Part shown: positions 18,101 through 27,889 of the stretch, piece after piece
Position numbering within the stretch: position 1 is the first letter of the stretch
Layout of the letters: every line of letters starts with the position of its first letter
NCBI GenBank assembly: GCA_032358255.1
Contig: JAULBX010025829.1
Coordinates: forward strand, 186,001-250,000
Length of the DNA: 64,000 bases
From: Heterotrichella gracilis
Taxonomy: Eukaryota > Sar > Xanthophyceae > Tribonematales > Xanthonemataceae
Direction of reading: 5' to 3'
Translations under genes and position numbers: made by a program
Notes under the pieces: model-generated
What the model saw: the letters and a program-made list of their open reading frames with translations, nothing else
Databases searched by the model: none
What the model was told of the DNA's origin: nothing

Positions 18101-21100
18101 TTGAATATCCAGTTCTTTATTTGTGTAAGGTACGTAGATCACCTGGTCGTTCGAATAAAAACGGTTGTTCCTTATATAAGAACAATGAATTGCAAAATTA
18201 CCTCTGTCCTCTTCTTCAACTTTTATGTCATTCGACTTCATGCTTAAAGGCAATACTTTAGATGAAAGCAATTGACCTTGACGCTCTACCTCGTACATAA
18301 AATTTGTATTCGGGTAAGCTGAGTTGTAAATAAAAGAAATTGTTTCGCCAGGCTCTGCCGTAGTTTTATTAATGTAATACCACTCCGGTACAAGATCAGG
18401 CATTTCATTGCCGCCCTTACTAAATACCGTTACGTAACAAAACGCTTTTATCTCTTCGCCGAATTTATCTTTACAATTGGCTTCAATTATATAGGTACCC
18501 GCTTTTAGATTCTTTATTTCTGCTGCAAGGTCATATTCGGTTTTTGTACCTGTATCAAAAGTCTTATCAATTACTTTTGTATCTTTTTCCCATTTATATT
18601 TATTTGTTTCATCTGCATAAAGATCATAAGGGAAAGTTTTATAATATTCTTCTTTATTCAGACTATGTCTGTCGGGCTGTGTCCACAATCTGCTGCGGAA
18701 TGGCCTGTTAGGTTGTTTTAATTTATAAACTGCAAACGAGCCTTTTGTTGGCTCAGCAACGCCATTTAAATTATTTGTATTTATACGAATTGGTTTTATG
18801 CTACTTTGTTCAATAACTTCTTCGCTCGATACACTTAATTGTAAAGCCTGGTAACCAACAGTAACATAAGAGCTGGTGCTGTGCGATTCGCCATTAATAT
18901 CGGTAACGTCTGCACTTATCTCATAACTGTAAGTTGCATAACTTTTTTTGTTAACCGATTCGTCCGGCAAAGCCTTGAATTTAATGATGTAAGCGCCTGT
19001 ATCATTTGTTACAGTTTCGCCATTTGTAATTTCAACTTCAGAAGAGCCTCTGCCGCCATAATACGGACGATACCACCAATACCAGTATGGATAATTAATT
19101 CTACGTACCACCCGGTATTTTACCTGTGCGCCATCAATAACGTTACCAGCGTAAGCTTTTGCAAAGCCGCTAACCGTTACCTCGTCATTTATCCTGTAAC
19201 TTCCTTTTACGGCATTAAACTGCGTTTCAAATTTAGGACGTTTATAATCTTCAACAGAAATATAGGTACTGCTATGGCCATCTGTAATGCTCATTTGTCC
19301 ATTTAATCCACCTTGTGGCGCAATAAATGAACCATTCATGGTTCCAAACTCATTGGTGGTTAAATTTACCGAACCAACCTTTTGATAATTTACATCATAA
19401 AAAGTAACTGTAACAGGGTATTTTGTTTTAAGATGCTGATTTTTTCCCGCAGTACTCTCTATAAGTATTCCTTTAAAATAAACGGTTTGACCCGGACGAT
19501 AAATTGCCCTATCAGTAAATATAAATGAGCTGATACGTGTTTCGTTATCTTTGTAAGGCTTATAAGTATAATAACTGTTTGTGTTATAGTAATTATCTGT
19601 TCCGTTAATGAACTCAACATAGAATTGCCTTTCGTTTGCAGCATTATTACTAACATTTAAAAAACCTTTATCATCTGTTTTATAAGCAGCACCTTTTTTA
19701 ATAACATAATCACGCTCTTTATAATCGTAATACTCATACCAAAGCTGTGCAGTGATGCCTTTCAACGGCTCACCGGTTTGACGGTTTAAAGCATAAAAAT
19801 CATAAGAACCATCATCTCTGCGTCGCTCCTTCGAAGCAATATCAGAAACAATACAAGTGGCATATGCCGATAAATTGTTTTCGTATTTAAAATTCTCATT
19901 CAACGAACTTAAAATAACGTAATAGCCTGTTTCGAGTTCAGGCACAGTTATTTCGGTATTGTGCGATTGATAATCGCCATCATCAACAATTTCCTGAGTA
20001 AATGTTTTTACAGTAGTATAAGTAAGGAATTTCTCGTACAATTCTTTGCCATATTTTTTGCGGAATAATGTTCTTAATTCCTGGCTGCTCGTTTTTACGA
20101 TCTTGTAATATACTTTATTTATATTTTGTGAAGTTACCAAAGCCCTGAATGGCTTTTTTGGTTCAGTTACTTCTTCAATGATCATATTATAAGCTTTTGC
20201 ATTAATGGTGTAAATAAGATTTTTACACTCTAAAGCACCATATGATTTTGGAAATTTTGCAATAGCTCCGGTACAGATTTCCGTTGCAGTTTTTTTATAC
20301 CATTTAAAATTATCATTTTCTAAAGGCTTGTATTCTGCCGCTTTGTTATTGTACCACATGGCCATTCTATAGTCTACCTCTGTAACACGAGGGTTAGAAG
20401 AGAATTTATCCTGAATAGCTTTTAATGAATTAAAATACAATGTATCGTTCTTTGGGTTTTGCGAATTGCGGTGCACATAATCCAAACGCATTAACTCTAC
20501 ATCAATTAAAGCATTTGGGTCTGTATCTTTTTGATGAAATACTGTCAGGTCCTGCATTAATTTTAAAGCATAATATTTGATCTCTAGAGAATCAGACGGG
20601 TTGGTGATCTTTACGTCAACAAATTCAGAAAATGGCTTTATCATATCCTCACCGTTAACATTAAATTGCGCCGATGGCCTGGAAACATCGGGCTCAGTGC
20701 TCATAAAAAAATTAAGCGCGCGGTGCGCTAAAAAATCATATAAAGTTGGACGCCATTGACGGCACTCATCTGTTCCTTTATTTAAAACATCATCGTATAT
20801 ATCAATTTTTGTTCTTCGTAAGCTATCGGTGTTTTCAAGAGACGCTTTATAGTTCACGATAACGGCGTTGGTAATTGTTTTTAGGTCCCATGTTTCAATA
20901 TCATCATTCTTAAAGCCAACCGTAGTGGTCCGGTTATAAAATTTCCAGCGGTTATTTTGAAAATATTGCCAAAAAGCATCAGCCAAAATGCTCTGCAGAA
21001 CGGGTTTTATTGGATATTTTGCAACTTTAGTCTCGTCTCTTAACTTAAAGATTGATTTTTCTAAAGAAAATTCTTCTTTATACGATTCAAACTTCATGCG

Positions 21101-21361
21101 ATGCAATACTGCCTTTACAAACTGAGCTGAATTATTCTCAGTTTTGGCCTTGTCGTAAATAGCCTCTACAATTTTTAAAGCGCTCTCTGTTAAGCCCTTA
21201 TTTTGGCAACTATCTACCCTTTTCCATAATTTAAGGTAAGAATCTCCTTTATTGAATAAAATCATATCTTTTTTTGGTGAAAATTTGTAAAATAAACCTA
21301 TTCCTAATGCGGCCGAAGCAAGCATTATTACTGCAAAACTTAGCGATTTTTTAAACAACAT
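15137..21361 (-). CDS. Bacterial alpha-2-macroglobulin family protein with intact thioester motif
   Basis: 2074 residues. A single N-terminal membrane helix (about residues 8-27, no lipobox) anchors it with the body in the periplasm. Near residue 624 is the MG2 signature TDRAIYRPGQTVYFKG. Residues about 1205-1290 are charged and low in complexity and sit where bait regions lie; they lead into the central domain beginning ARSNFNETAFFYPEL. The thioester motif CAEQ is at 1527-1530, within PYECAEQTFSRYY, followed by the helical toroid and a C-terminal receptor-like domain. Such proteins trap proteases that cleave the bait and bond covalently through the thioester. No pbpC gene, its frequent partner, is adjacent. 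Size is larger than the roughly 1650 residues of the E. coli protein. Confidence 0.9.
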   Translation of the reverse strand: MLFKKSLSFAVIMLASAALGIGLFYKFSPKKDMILFNKGDSYLKLWKRVDSCQNKGLTESALKIVEAIYDKAKTENNSAQFVKAVLHRMKFESYKEEFSLEKSIFKLRDETKVAKYPIKPVLQSILADAFWQYFQNNRWKFYNRTTTVGFKNDDIETWDLKTITNAVIVNYKASLENTDSLRRTKIDIYDDVLNKGTDECRQWRPTLYDFLAHRALNFFMSTEPDVSRPSAQFNVNGEDMIKPFSEFVDVKITNPSDSLEIKYYALKLMQDLTVFHQKDTDPNALIDVELMRLDYVHRNSQNPKNDTLYFNSLKAIQDKFSSNPRVTEVDYRMAMWYNNKAAEYKPLENDNFKWYKKTATEICTGAIAKFPKSYGALECKNLIYTINAKAYNMIIEEVTEPKKPFRALVTSQNINKVYYKIVKTSSQELRTLFRKKYGKELYEKFLTYTTVKTFTQEIVDDGDYQSHNTEITVPELETGYYVILSSLNENFKYENNLSAYATCIVSDIASKERRRDDGSYDFYALNRQTGEPLKGITAQLWYEYYDYKERDYVIKKGAAYKTDDKGFLNVSNNAANERQFYVEFINGTDNYYNTNSYYTYKPYKDNETRISSFIFTDRAIYRPGQTVYFKGILIESTAGKNQHLKTKYPVTVTFYDVNYQKVGSVNLTTNEFGTMNGSFIAPQGGLNGQMSITDGHSSTYISVEDYKRPKFETQFNAVKGSYRINDEVTVSGFAKAYAGNVIDGAQVKYRVVRRINYPYWYWWYRPYYGGRGSSEVEITNGETVTNDTGAYIIKFKALPDESVNKKSYATYSYEISADVTDINGESHSTSSYVTVGYQALQLSVSSEEVIEQSSIKPIRINTNNLNGVAEPTKGSFAVYKLKQPNRPFRSRLWTQPDRHSLNKEEYYKTFPYDLYADETNKYKWEKDTKVIDKTFDTGTKTEYDLAAEIKNLKAGTYIIEANCKDKFGEEIKAFCYVTVFSKGGNEMPDLVPEWYYINKTTAEPGETISFIYNSAYPNTNFMYEVERQGQLLSSKVLPLSMKSNDIKVEEEDRGNFAIHCSYIRNNRFYSNDQVIYVPYTNKELDIQFETFRNKLLPGQAEEWKLIIKDKKGEKAAAEMVASMYDASLDAFRPNYWSFSVFQSYYTNLQWAANTDRQTNSTEINNLNRPYEGLPYRYYDNLNYYGLSFYYNRYRGGYDYEDNYAQAETTAMPSVAADEDRNEPRKSVAKNKASKKDASDSKEEAEEKAVGGAKSMDDGIVTTKTGESGGRSDKDKRGGEELGNVKARSNFNETAFFYPELQTNEKGEIIIKFTVPESLTKWKVMGLAHTKDLKSGQFQKEVITQKELMIQPNVPRFFREGDKMTFIAKIANLSDKELSGNAELKLFDALTEQEISTKIIEAVSGPFPTIGSRTFSVKKGLSTTIEWNLNIPEGYSAIKYKIVAKAGNFSDGEEQAVPVLTNRMLVTESMPMPIRSNQTKEFNFTKFINQNNNSTTLKNHAYTVEFTANPAWYAVQALPYLMEYPYECAEQTFSRYYANSLATHVVNSKPKIKTIFEAWKTSSPDAFLSNLEKNQELKAVVLEETPWVLQSKSETENKKRVGLLFDLNRMSNETNSALKKLMKKQTSNGGFMWFDGMPDDWYITQHIACGFGHLNNLGVVKVRENSEVWNMLYRAVKYCDNRMREEYEYMKKYNPKYKTENHLSYNAIQYLYMRSFYKDIDRDKRNVEYFEYYKAQEQKYWLDNGRFMQGMIALSLNRFGDVKTPKDILKSLKENSINSEEMGMYWKENYGYYWYEAPIEMQALMIEAFDEVNNDTKAVDDLKTWLIKSKQTQHWGTTRATTEAVYALLLKGTDWLATEPNVEITVGDIKLDPKNDKSLNAEPGTGYFKKTWSGSDIKPTSMGKVKVEKKDVGVSYGAVYWQYFEQLDKITPHETPLKLKKQLFLQKNTASGIVIEPISSATKLKPGDKIKVRIELRVDRDMNYVHMKDMRAAGFEPTNVFSGYRYQDGLGYYESTRDAATNFFFSYLNKGTYVFEYPLVVNHYGDFSNGVTTIQCMYAPEFTSHSEGIRVKVTK

Positions 21362-21498
21362 AGTGTATCTTTTTAAATTTAGATGCTTATAAAGCTATAA
21401 TTCCATAAGCAAGTACTAAAATAATCTAAAAAAATCTAATTATTTAAAGAGAAATTTAACCAAAAAAACCGATATTAGTAGCAAACAAACACAGATCT

Positions 21499-22023
21499 AT
21501 GGAAGGACTTATTGAAATTTTAAAGATAATTTTACCTGCCGCTGCGGTTTTTGCCGCTGCTTTTTTTACAGTTCATCGTTTTTTAGACAACGAACAAAAA
21601 AGAAGAGACTCCGAGCTTAAAAAGAACGCCCAGTCTTTAATTACCCCCGTAAAAATTCAGGCTTACGAACGTATTGTTATTTTCCTTGAAAGGATACATC
21701 CAAATACGCTCGTTGTTAGGGTGAACAAACATGGTATGACTGCACAACAATTGCATGTTGAGTTAGTAAAGACCATCAAGAGCGAATACGAACATAATTT
21801 ATCACAACAAATTTATGTGAGTCACAACGCGTGGGAACTAGTGAAAACGGCTAAAGAAGAAATTATTAAACTTATTAATATTTCTGCTACAAAAGTGGCG
21901 CACGATACCAGCAGCAACGAGTTGGCTATGATGGTGCTTAATATTACCGCCAACCTTGATAAAAAAATGCCCAGCGACGTGGCACTTGATTATGTAAAAA
22001 AAGAGGTTAGCCAGATCTTTTAA
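21499..22023 (+). CDS. Membrane-anchored protein of unknown function next to mutAB
   Basis: 174 residues. One helix near residues 9-25 (ILPAAAVFAAAFFTVHRFL) is followed by a charged, mostly helical cytoplasmic domain with QAYERIVIFLERIHPNTL. From memory this matches a Bacteroidota-restricted family of unknown function (DUF7935, I believe) often found before the small methylmalonyl-CoA mutase subunit. It ends 10 bases before mutA on the same strand, so it is probably the first gene of that operon. A helper role for the mutase is speculation. Confidence 0.75.
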   Translation: MEGLIEILKIILPAAAVFAAAFFTVHRFLDNEQKRRDSELKKNAQSLITPVKIQAYERIVIFLERIHPNTLVVRVNKHGMTAQQLHVELVKTIKSEYEHNLSQQIYVSHNAWELVKTAKEEIIKLINISATKVAHDTSSNELAMMVLNITANLDKKMPSDVALDYVKKEVSQIF

Positions 22024-22033
22024 AGAAAACAGG

Positions 22034-23332
22034 ATGCAAAATTTATTTCCGGAATTCCCCGCAACCACTGCTAAAGATTGGAAAGATCAATTAACCAAAG
22101 ATCTTAAAGGAGAGCCGTATGAAGACCTTGTTTGGAAAAACGAGAACGGCTTTAGCATACAACCCTTTTATACCAAAGAAGATCTTAAACAAAATTACGA
22201 ACCCGCCTTTACGCATGCTAATTGGGAAATTTGTGTGCACAAAGAAAATTTAAGCGCAAAAGAAATAAACGAACAACTAACAGCTGATCTTAATCGCGGC
22301 GCTAGCTCTATTTCCATTAATTGCAACGATGTTGATCTTGCTGTTGCTTTAAAAGGCATTCAGCTTAATTATATTCAGTCGACATTTATTGTAAACGAAA
22401 ATAATGCCGGTCAATTAAAAAAATATTTAGAAGAGCATTATAATTTAAATGATCTTAACTGCTCATTGATACCTGAAAGCTTGAGCAACGAAGCAGATCT
22501 TAAAAGCTGGCAAAAAGTCATTTCTCTTTTTGAAGATCATAAAAATATAAAAACAGTAAGTGTAGATGCATTGGCTTTTCACAACCAAAATTGTTTGGCG
22601 TATTATGAAGTCGCAATTATTTTATCTGCACTGAACGAATACCTTCAATCTGAAAAAAAACCTTCATGCAATTTTGTTGTTAAGACCGGTGTTAGCTCTG
22701 ATTATTTTTTACAGATCGCTAAACTACGTGCTATCAGAAGACTCTGGTCAGTTTTAAGAACAGAATACAATTTAAAGAATGATCTGCATTTAATAGTTGA
22801 AACAAGTTTAACCAACAAATCTATCTCCGATAAATACACCAATTTATTACGCACTACTGTTGAAGCAATGGCTGCTGTTGCCGGTGGCTGCAATGAACTT
22901 ATTGTTACAGAATTTGACACTTTATTTACTGAGAACAAAAAACTCTCGTCGCGCATGGCCATTAACCAGCAATTAATTTTAAAGGACGAAAGTTATTTAG
23001 ATAAAATGGCAGACATAGGTTGCGGATCGTATTACATTGAAAGCATTACCGATGCTATTGCTACCAAGGCTTTAGAGACTTTTAAACATTTCGAGAAAGA
23101 AGGCGGATATTTTAAATGTATTGAGAAAAATATTTTTTCAAGCGAAATAAAAATACAGGCCGACCAACGCAATGAATTATTTAAAACTTCTAAACAATTA
23201 GCTATTGGTGTAAATAAATTTAAGAACGAAAAAGAGAAGATCACTTTATCAAAACAAAAACTGGAAGAATTAAAACACTTACCGATTAATAATGCTGTTC
23301 TAAATTTTGAACTCGAAAACTTTTTTAATTAA
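22034..23332 (+). CDS. mutA: Methylmalonyl-CoA mutase small subunit
   Basis: 432 residues, the non-catalytic beta subunit: a degenerate TIM-barrel related to the large subunit but without its B12-binding domain. Recognisable pieces are [20 protein letters not shown] at the start, [20 protein letters not shown], and the late block [20 protein letters not shown]. It pairs with MutB to interconvert succinyl-CoA and (R)-methylmalonyl-CoA. Its TAA stop overlaps the ATG of mutB by one base at 23332, indicating translational coupling. Confidence 0.93.
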   Translation: MQNLFPEFPATTAKDWKDQLTKDLKGEPYEDLVWKNENGFSIQPFYTKEDLKQNYEPAFTHANWEICVHKENLSAKEINEQLTADLNRGASSISINCNDVDLAVALKGIQLNYIQSTFIVNENNAGQLKKYLEEHYNLNDLNCSLIPESLSNEADLKSWQKVISLFEDHKNIKTVSVDALAFHNQNCLAYYEVAIILSALNEYLQSEKKPSCNFVVKTGVSSDYFLQIAKLRAIRRLWSVLRTEYNLKNDLHLIVETSLTNKSISDKYTNLLRTTVEAMAAVAGGCNELIVTEFDTLFTENKKLSSRMAINQQLILKDESYLDKMADIGCGSYYIESITDAIATKALETFKHFEKEGGYFKCIEKNIFSSEIKIQADQRNELFKTSKQLAIGVNKFKNEKEKITLSKQKLEELKHLPINNAVLNFELENFFN

Positions 23333-25458
23333 TGCGCAAAGCACTCGATCATATCACTTATACTTCAAAAGGAGAAACTAATTTTCCGAAAGAAGAAACA
23401 TTTCTTACTGCCGAACAAATTGAGATTGACGGAAATTATACTTCTAGCGACCTTAAAGACCTCGAACATTTAAGTTACGGAGCGGGCTTGCCGCCTTTTT
23501 TGCGCGGACCTTACTCCTCCATGTACATTAAAAATCCATGGACGATACGTCAGTATGCAGGATTTAGCACAGCCGAAGACAGTAATGCGTTTTACAAACG
23601 TAATTTAGCTGCGGGCCAAAAAGGTTTATCTGTTGCTTTTGACCTTGCAACACATCGCGGTTACGATAGCGATAACGAGCGCGTGGAAGGTGATGTTGGA
23701 AAAGCCGGTGTTGCCATTGATAGTATTTTGGATATGAAAATTTTGTTTGACAGTATTCCGTTAGATGAAATGAGTGTGTCTATGACCATGAACGGCGCGG
23801 TTTTACCAATTCTAGCATTTTATATTGTTGCCGCCAAAGAGCAAGGCGTTAGTATGGATAAACTAACCGGCACTATACAGAATGATATTTTAAAAGAGTT
23901 CATGGTGCGTAATACATATATCTATCCACCGGGACCAAGCATGAAAATTATTGCTGATATTTTTGAATTCACTTCTAAGAATATGCCAAAATTTAATTCT
24001 ATTTCAATAAGTGGTTATCACATGCAGGAAGCAGGTGCCACTGCGGATATAGAACTGGCTTATACTTTAGCCGATGGTTTAGAATATTTACGTACCGGAA
24101 TAAATTCAGGATTAGATATAGATTCTTTTGCGCCACGTTTGTCGTTTTTCTGGGCAATCGGCATGAACCATTATATGGAAATTGCAAAAATGCGTGCTGC
24201 AAGAATGTTGTGGGCAAAAATTGTAAAACAGTTTAACCCTAAAAATAAAAAATCTCTTGCCTTAAGAACCCATTGCCAAACAAGCGGCTGGAGTTTAACA
24301 GAACAAGACCCTTATAACAATGTTACCCGCACCTGTGTTGAAGCATTGGCTGCGGCCATGGGACATACACAAAGTCTGCACACGAACGCATTAGACGAAG
24401 CCATTGCTTTGCCAACCGATTTTAGCGCGCGCATTGCACGCAACACCCAATTGGTTTTACAACACGAGACCAATATTTGCAAAGTTGTTGATCCTTGGGG
24501 CGGCAGCTATCACGTAGAAAAATTAACGCACGAAATTGCACATAAGGCCTGGGCATTAATTGAAGAAGTTGAAAAATTAGGCGGTATGGCAAAAGCCATA
24601 GAAACAGGTATTCCTAAAATGCGTATTGAGGAGGCCGCAGCACGTAAGCAAGCGCGCATTGATGGTGGAAAAGATATTATTGTTGGTGTTAATAGATTTA
24701 AAGTAAACGATGACACGCACATTGAAGTTTTAGATGTAGACAATACAAAAGTGCGCACACAACAAATTGAACGTTTAAAAAAATTAAAAGCCGAACGCGA
24801 TAACGCTAAAGTAGAAAAAGCATTGAATGCTTTAACCGAAGCCGCACAAAGTGGAGAAGGAAATCTATTAGAACTGGCAATCAATGCTGCAGAGTGTAGA
24901 TGTACTTTAGGAGAGATCTCTACTGCTTTGGAAAAAGTTTTTGGAAGATACAAGGCGCAGATAAAATCAATTGCAGGTGTTTACAGTAAAGAAATAAAAA
25001 TGGATAAAGATTTTTCTACCGCAAAAGAATTGGCAGATAAATTTGCCGCTATCGACGGAAGGCGTCCGCGTATTATGGTTGCAAAAATGGGGCAGGATGG
25101 ACACGACCGTGGCGCAAAAGTTATAGCTACCAGTTTTGCAGACATGGGCTTCGATGTAGACATTGGTCCTTTATTTCAAACACCGGCTGAAGCTGCAAAA
25201 CAAGCGGTTGAAAATGATGTACATATTTTAGGCGTATCGAGCTTAGCTGCAGGACACAAAACCTTAGTACCACAAGTTATTGCTGAGCTTAAAAAATATG
25301 GTCGTGAAGATATTATGGTAGTTGCGGGTGGTGTTATTCCACAACAGGATTACGATTTTTTATTTAAGGCCGGTGTATCTTTTATTTTTGGCCCGGGAAC
25401 CGTTATCAGTAAAAGCGCTATTGATATCTTAGAGAAGATGATAAAAAACTACAGCTAG
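23332..25458 (+). CDS. mutB: Methylmalonyl-CoA mutase large subunit
   Basis: 708 residues. The catalytic barrel includes [32 protein letters not shown] and [17 protein letters not shown]. The C-terminal cobalamin domain carries D589-G-H591-D-R-G594, whose histidine is the lower axial B12 ligand, then SLAAGH and [11 protein letters not shown]. It catalyses adenosylcobalamin-dependent rearrangement between succinyl-CoA and methylmalonyl-CoA in propionate metabolism. Both subunits look intact. The chaperone ArgK/MeaB, often adjacent, is not in the window. Confidence 0.97.
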   Translation: MRKALDHITYTSKGETNFPKEETFLTAEQIEIDGNYTSSDLKDLEHLSYGAGLPPFLRGPYSSMYIKNPWTIRQYAGFSTAEDSNAFYKRNLAAGQKGLSVAFDLATHRGYDSDNERVEGDVGKAGVAIDSILDMKILFDSIPLDEMSVSMTMNGAVLPILAFYIVAAKEQGVSMDKLTGTIQNDILKEFMVRNTYIYPPGPSMKIIADIFEFTSKNMPKFNSISISGYHMQEAGATADIELAYTLADGLEYLRTGINSGLDIDSFAPRLSFFWAIGMNHYMEIAKMRAARMLWAKIVKQFNPKNKKSLALRTHCQTSGWSLTEQDPYNNVTRTCVEALAAAMGHTQSLHTNALDEAIALPTDFSARIARNTQLVLQHETNICKVVDPWGGSYHVEKLTHEIAHKAWALIEEVEKLGGMAKAIETGIPKMRIEEAAARKQARIDGGKDIIVGVNRFKVNDDTHIEVLDVDNTKVRTQQIERLKKLKAERDNAKVEKALNALTEAAQSGEGNLLELAINAAECRCTLGEISTALEKVFGRYKAQIKSIAGVYSKEIKMDKDFSTAKELADKFAAIDGRRPRIMVAKMGQDGHDRGAKVIATSFADMGFDVDIGPLFQTPAEAAKQAVENDVHILGVSSLAAGHKTLVPQVIAELKKYGREDIMVVAGGVIPQQDYDFLFKAGVSFIFGPGTVISKSAIDILEKMIKNYS

Positions 25459-25521
25459 TTTGTAGAAAATAAACACATTGTTTCATTGGTTGTCTGGTAT
25501 CATCATGTAGTTGTATTTATT

Positions 25522-25529
25522 TAAATTTG
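25522..25529 (+). promoter_or_regulatory. Candidate -7 promoter box (TAAATTTG)
   Basis: Exact TAnnTTTG match 22 bases before the ATG of the T9SS cargo gene at 25552; no TTG at 19-20 bases upstream. Confidence 0.4.
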
Positions 25530-25551
25530 TATTTTGCATTAAATATTTAAC

Positions 25552-26796
25552 ATGAAATTAAATAAACATATTTCGCTGATAGTTTTAAATCTTCTATTTA
25601 TACTTAATTCCTTTTGTCAGCCTGCTATTAAAATTTTGTTCGACGCAAAAAAAGCCGAAACTGCCGGAAATGCTGATTGGGTAATTGATGCAGATCAGTG
25701 GAATTTAAAATGGAATCCAAATGCAACTGTATCCTCTTCAAACAATCAAGCCAATGCACAGCGTTTCCCTACCCCATCACAAACTTTAATTACCGCTTCA
25801 ACGCCTGAAACTTTTTGGTCTGGCGCCCTTTCGTACTGGGGGATTGACTGTGTAAAAAAAGGGTATCAGGTTGAAAGTCTACCGTATAATGGTCAGATAA
25901 CTTATGGTAATTTCTCTAATCAACAAGATCTAAGTAACTATAAAGTTTATATTGTTTGCGAGCCTAATATAATTTTTACAGCTTCTGAAAAAAGCGCAAT
26001 AATTAATTTTGTGCAAAATGGCGGCAGTTTATTTATGATAGCCGACCATACTGTAAGTGACAGAAATTTTGACGGAAACGATTCACCCGCTATTTGGAAT
26101 GATCTTATTACAAATAATGGTGTTTTAAACAACGCTGTTGGGTTTACTTTCGATCTTGCCGATTTTTCACAAACAAGTTCAACCGTTCTAAATTCACCAA
26201 GCGATTCCATATTGCATGGTCCTATGGGAAATGTTACCCAGGTAAAATGGGCGGGTGGTACAACCATGTCGTTAAATCCATCACAAAATCCAAGCGTAAA
26301 AGGTGTAATTTATAAATCAGGTTTGGGTTTTGGAAACACAAATGTATTATGTGCTTATTCGCGTGTTGGAAACGGAAAAGTTGCTGCTATTGGCGATAGT
26401 TCTCCGCCGGATGATGCAACAGGGGACCCGAACGACGTTTTGTATAATGGTTATATTGTTGATGCCGCGGGCAATCACCAACGTTTATTAATGAACATTA
26501 CTATTTGGTTGGCAGGTGGCGCTGCTGTTTCAACAAACATCCATGAAAATACTTTAGATAAAATTAAAGTGTACCCAAACCCGGTTTCTGATCTGTTAAC
26601 TGTTGCAATTGAAAATAGTTTATTAGAAAGCAATGCTATTATTACTGATCTTAGTGGGCGTGTTATTAGCACACAGATTTTGAAAGAAAATAATAATTCG
26701 ATTTCTCTGGAAGGACTAAGTTCTGGAATGTATTTTTTAAAATTGGTTTCGCAGGAACAGTTAATTCTCACACAAAAAATAATTAAATCTTATTGA
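25552..26796 (+). CDS. T9SS-secreted protein with a DUF4350/GATase-like fold
   Basis: 414 residues. Signal peptide (NSFCQ cleavage), then a region beginning IKILFDAKKAETAGNADWVID and containing YKVYIVCEPN and VQNGGSLFMIADHT, which resembles the class I amidotransferase-like fold of DUF4350 proteins. The last 75 residues are a type A sorting domain (IKVYPNPVSDLL, AIITDLSGRVIS, LEGLSSGMYFLKLVS). It is probably exported to the surface or medium. A hydrolytic or sugar-binding role is possible but I see no diagnostic active site. Confidence 0.8.
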   Translation: MKLNKHISLIVLNLLFILNSFCQPAIKILFDAKKAETAGNADWVIDADQWNLKWNPNATVSSSNNQANAQRFPTPSQTLITASTPETFWSGALSYWGIDCVKKGYQVESLPYNGQITYGNFSNQQDLSNYKVYIVCEPNIIFTASEKSAIINFVQNGGSLFMIADHTVSDRNFDGNDSPAIWNDLITNNGVLNNAVGFTFDLADFSQTSSTVLNSPSDSILHGPMGNVTQVKWAGGTTMSLNPSQNPSVKGVIYKSGLGFGNTNVLCAYSRVGNGKVAAIGDSSPPDDATGDPNDVLYNGYIVDAAGNHQRLLMNITIWLAGGAAVSTNIHENTLDKIKVYPNPVSDLLTVAIENSLLESNAIITDLSGRVISTQILKENNNSISLEGLSSGMYFLKLVSQEQLILTQKIIKSY

Positions 26797-26845
26797 ACGG
26801 CTTTAGGTCGACTTATAATTTGAATTATTAACTAAAACTCAAAAA

Positions 26846-27268
26846 ATGAAAACGATCCTTCTTACTGCAGCGGTCATAGTATTTACAGTAAATACAGTCG
26901 CCGCACAAAAAATTAAAGAATCAGAAGTGCCTAAAGCGGTTACAATATCTTTTAATACGAACTTTAACGGCGTTAAAGCTAAAAGTTGGGAAAAAGAAAA
27001 AGATGGTAATTATGAAGTTGATTTTGACCTAAACAAAACAGAAAACTCAGCTACATTTAAAGCCGATGGAACTTTAATTGAAACAGAGACCGAAATTGCT
27101 ATTAGTGAATTACCAAAAGCAATAAGCGATTACTTAGCAAAAAATTACAGCGGTAAAAAAATAAAAGAAGCAGCAAAAATTGTTGATGCTGAAGGCAATA
27201 TAAAATACGAAGTAGAAATTGATAACAAAGATCTTCTATTTGATCAACAGGGAAATTTTATTAAATAA
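26846..27268 (+). CDS. Secreted PepSY-like domain protein
   Basis: 140 residues with a signal peptide (VNTVAAQ). The mature protein contains two PepSY-like units: SEVPKAVTISFNTNF...WEKEKDGNYEVDF and then SELPKAISDYLAKNYSG...YEVEIDNKDLLFDQQGNF. This matches the small periplasmic PepSY-like proteins of Bacteroidota (resembling beta-lactamase inhibitor folds). Their ligand is unknown. A bidirectional terminator follows directly. Confidence 0.85.
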   Translation: MKTILLTAAVIVFTVNTVAAQKIKESEVPKAVTISFNTNFNGVKAKSWEKEKDGNYEVDFDLNKTENSATFKADGTLIETETEIAISELPKAISDYLAKNYSGKKIKEAAKIVDAEGNIKYEVEIDNKDLLFDQQGNFIK

Positions 27269-27273
27269 AATCC

Positions 27274-27304
27274 AAAAGCCTTTACATCCTGTAAGGGCTT
27301 TTTT
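27274..27304. terminator. Bidirectional terminator
   Basis: AAAAGCC plus TTAC pairs with GTAA plus GGCTTTT around loop ATCCT. It serves the PepSY-like gene and, from the other side, the last gene of the cysteine-module array, whose stop lies at 27303. Confidence 0.85.
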
Positions 27305-27878
27305 ATTTTTTCTCTGGAGCAACCTTAATATTGCCTTGTAAATGCGCACTTGTATCTCTCACAACCATTGGTCCACCCATTAGATGTTTTGGCAGGTTAT
27401 TGCCAATTTTTTGATTCTCTTTTACTTCGTTAGTACAAACTGTATCCTTTTCCATTGCCGGTTCGCCAAGCATCATTTTTGGACCATTAAGGCTGTCATG
27501 TACACGTTGACTTGTTTTTACAGTATCAGGAGTCACTACCATCTCTCCAACAACATGATCGTTAGAATTAGAACAACCACTAAATAAAGTAGCGCCAAAC
27601 ACTAAAAAACAAATTACCGTGGCCTTTTGTACTAATTTCCACGACATGAATTCGTTCATAAAATGATCAAAGCTCAATTCGTTCAGTTGAGTTTCTTTAA
27701 AACGTCCGCAAACATTTTCGCTGGAAGGTAATTCGGTAAAAAAAGATTTTACCTCATCAATAGTTTTTTTACTGAAGTCAACTACGTTCTTTTTGCAAGA
27801 CAAACAAAAAGCGCCCTTGTCATTTGGCGCCATGTTATTCCAATTTTCGTGACAGGGTTCTTTTATTGTAATTTTCAT
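27303..27878 (-). CDS. Cysteine-module membrane protein, copy 1 of 5 (lipobox-type)
   Basis: 191 residues, last gene of the minus-strand array. The N-terminal module has PCHENW with C9 and H10, FCLSCKKNVVDFSKK with C25 and C28, and VCGRF with C57, spacing suited to a four-Cys (plus His) metal site. Residues 86-99 are the only hydrophobic helix, ending L-F-S-G-C102, a good lipobox. The tail of about 90 residues is unlike copies 3-5 except for repeated MGE/MGG phrases (VVGEMVVTPDT, MLGEPAME, LMGGPMVVRD). I infer a cytoplasmic module and a periplasmic, possibly lipidated, tail. No function is known to me. It starts 11 bases after the stop of copy 2. Confidence 0.85.
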   Translation of the reverse strand: MKITIKEPCHENWNNMAPNDKGAFCLSCKKNVVDFSKKTIDEVKSFFTELPSSENVCGRFKETQLNELSFDHFMNEFMSWKLVQKATVICFLVFGATLFSGCSNSNDHVVGEMVVTPDTVKTSQRVHDSLNGPKMMLGEPAMEKDTVCTNEVKENQKIGNNLPKHLMGGPMVVRDTSAHLQGNIKVAPEKK

Positions 27879-27889
27879 TGCGATCTTAT

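Noticed and set aside
15137-21361. Plus-strand open frames inside the macroglobulin gene
   Set aside because: All are antisense to one continuous 2074-codon gene and show no motifs.
21362-21498. Cobalamin riboswitch before the mutase genes
   Set aside because: 137 AT-rich bases without the B12 box; too short for the full element.
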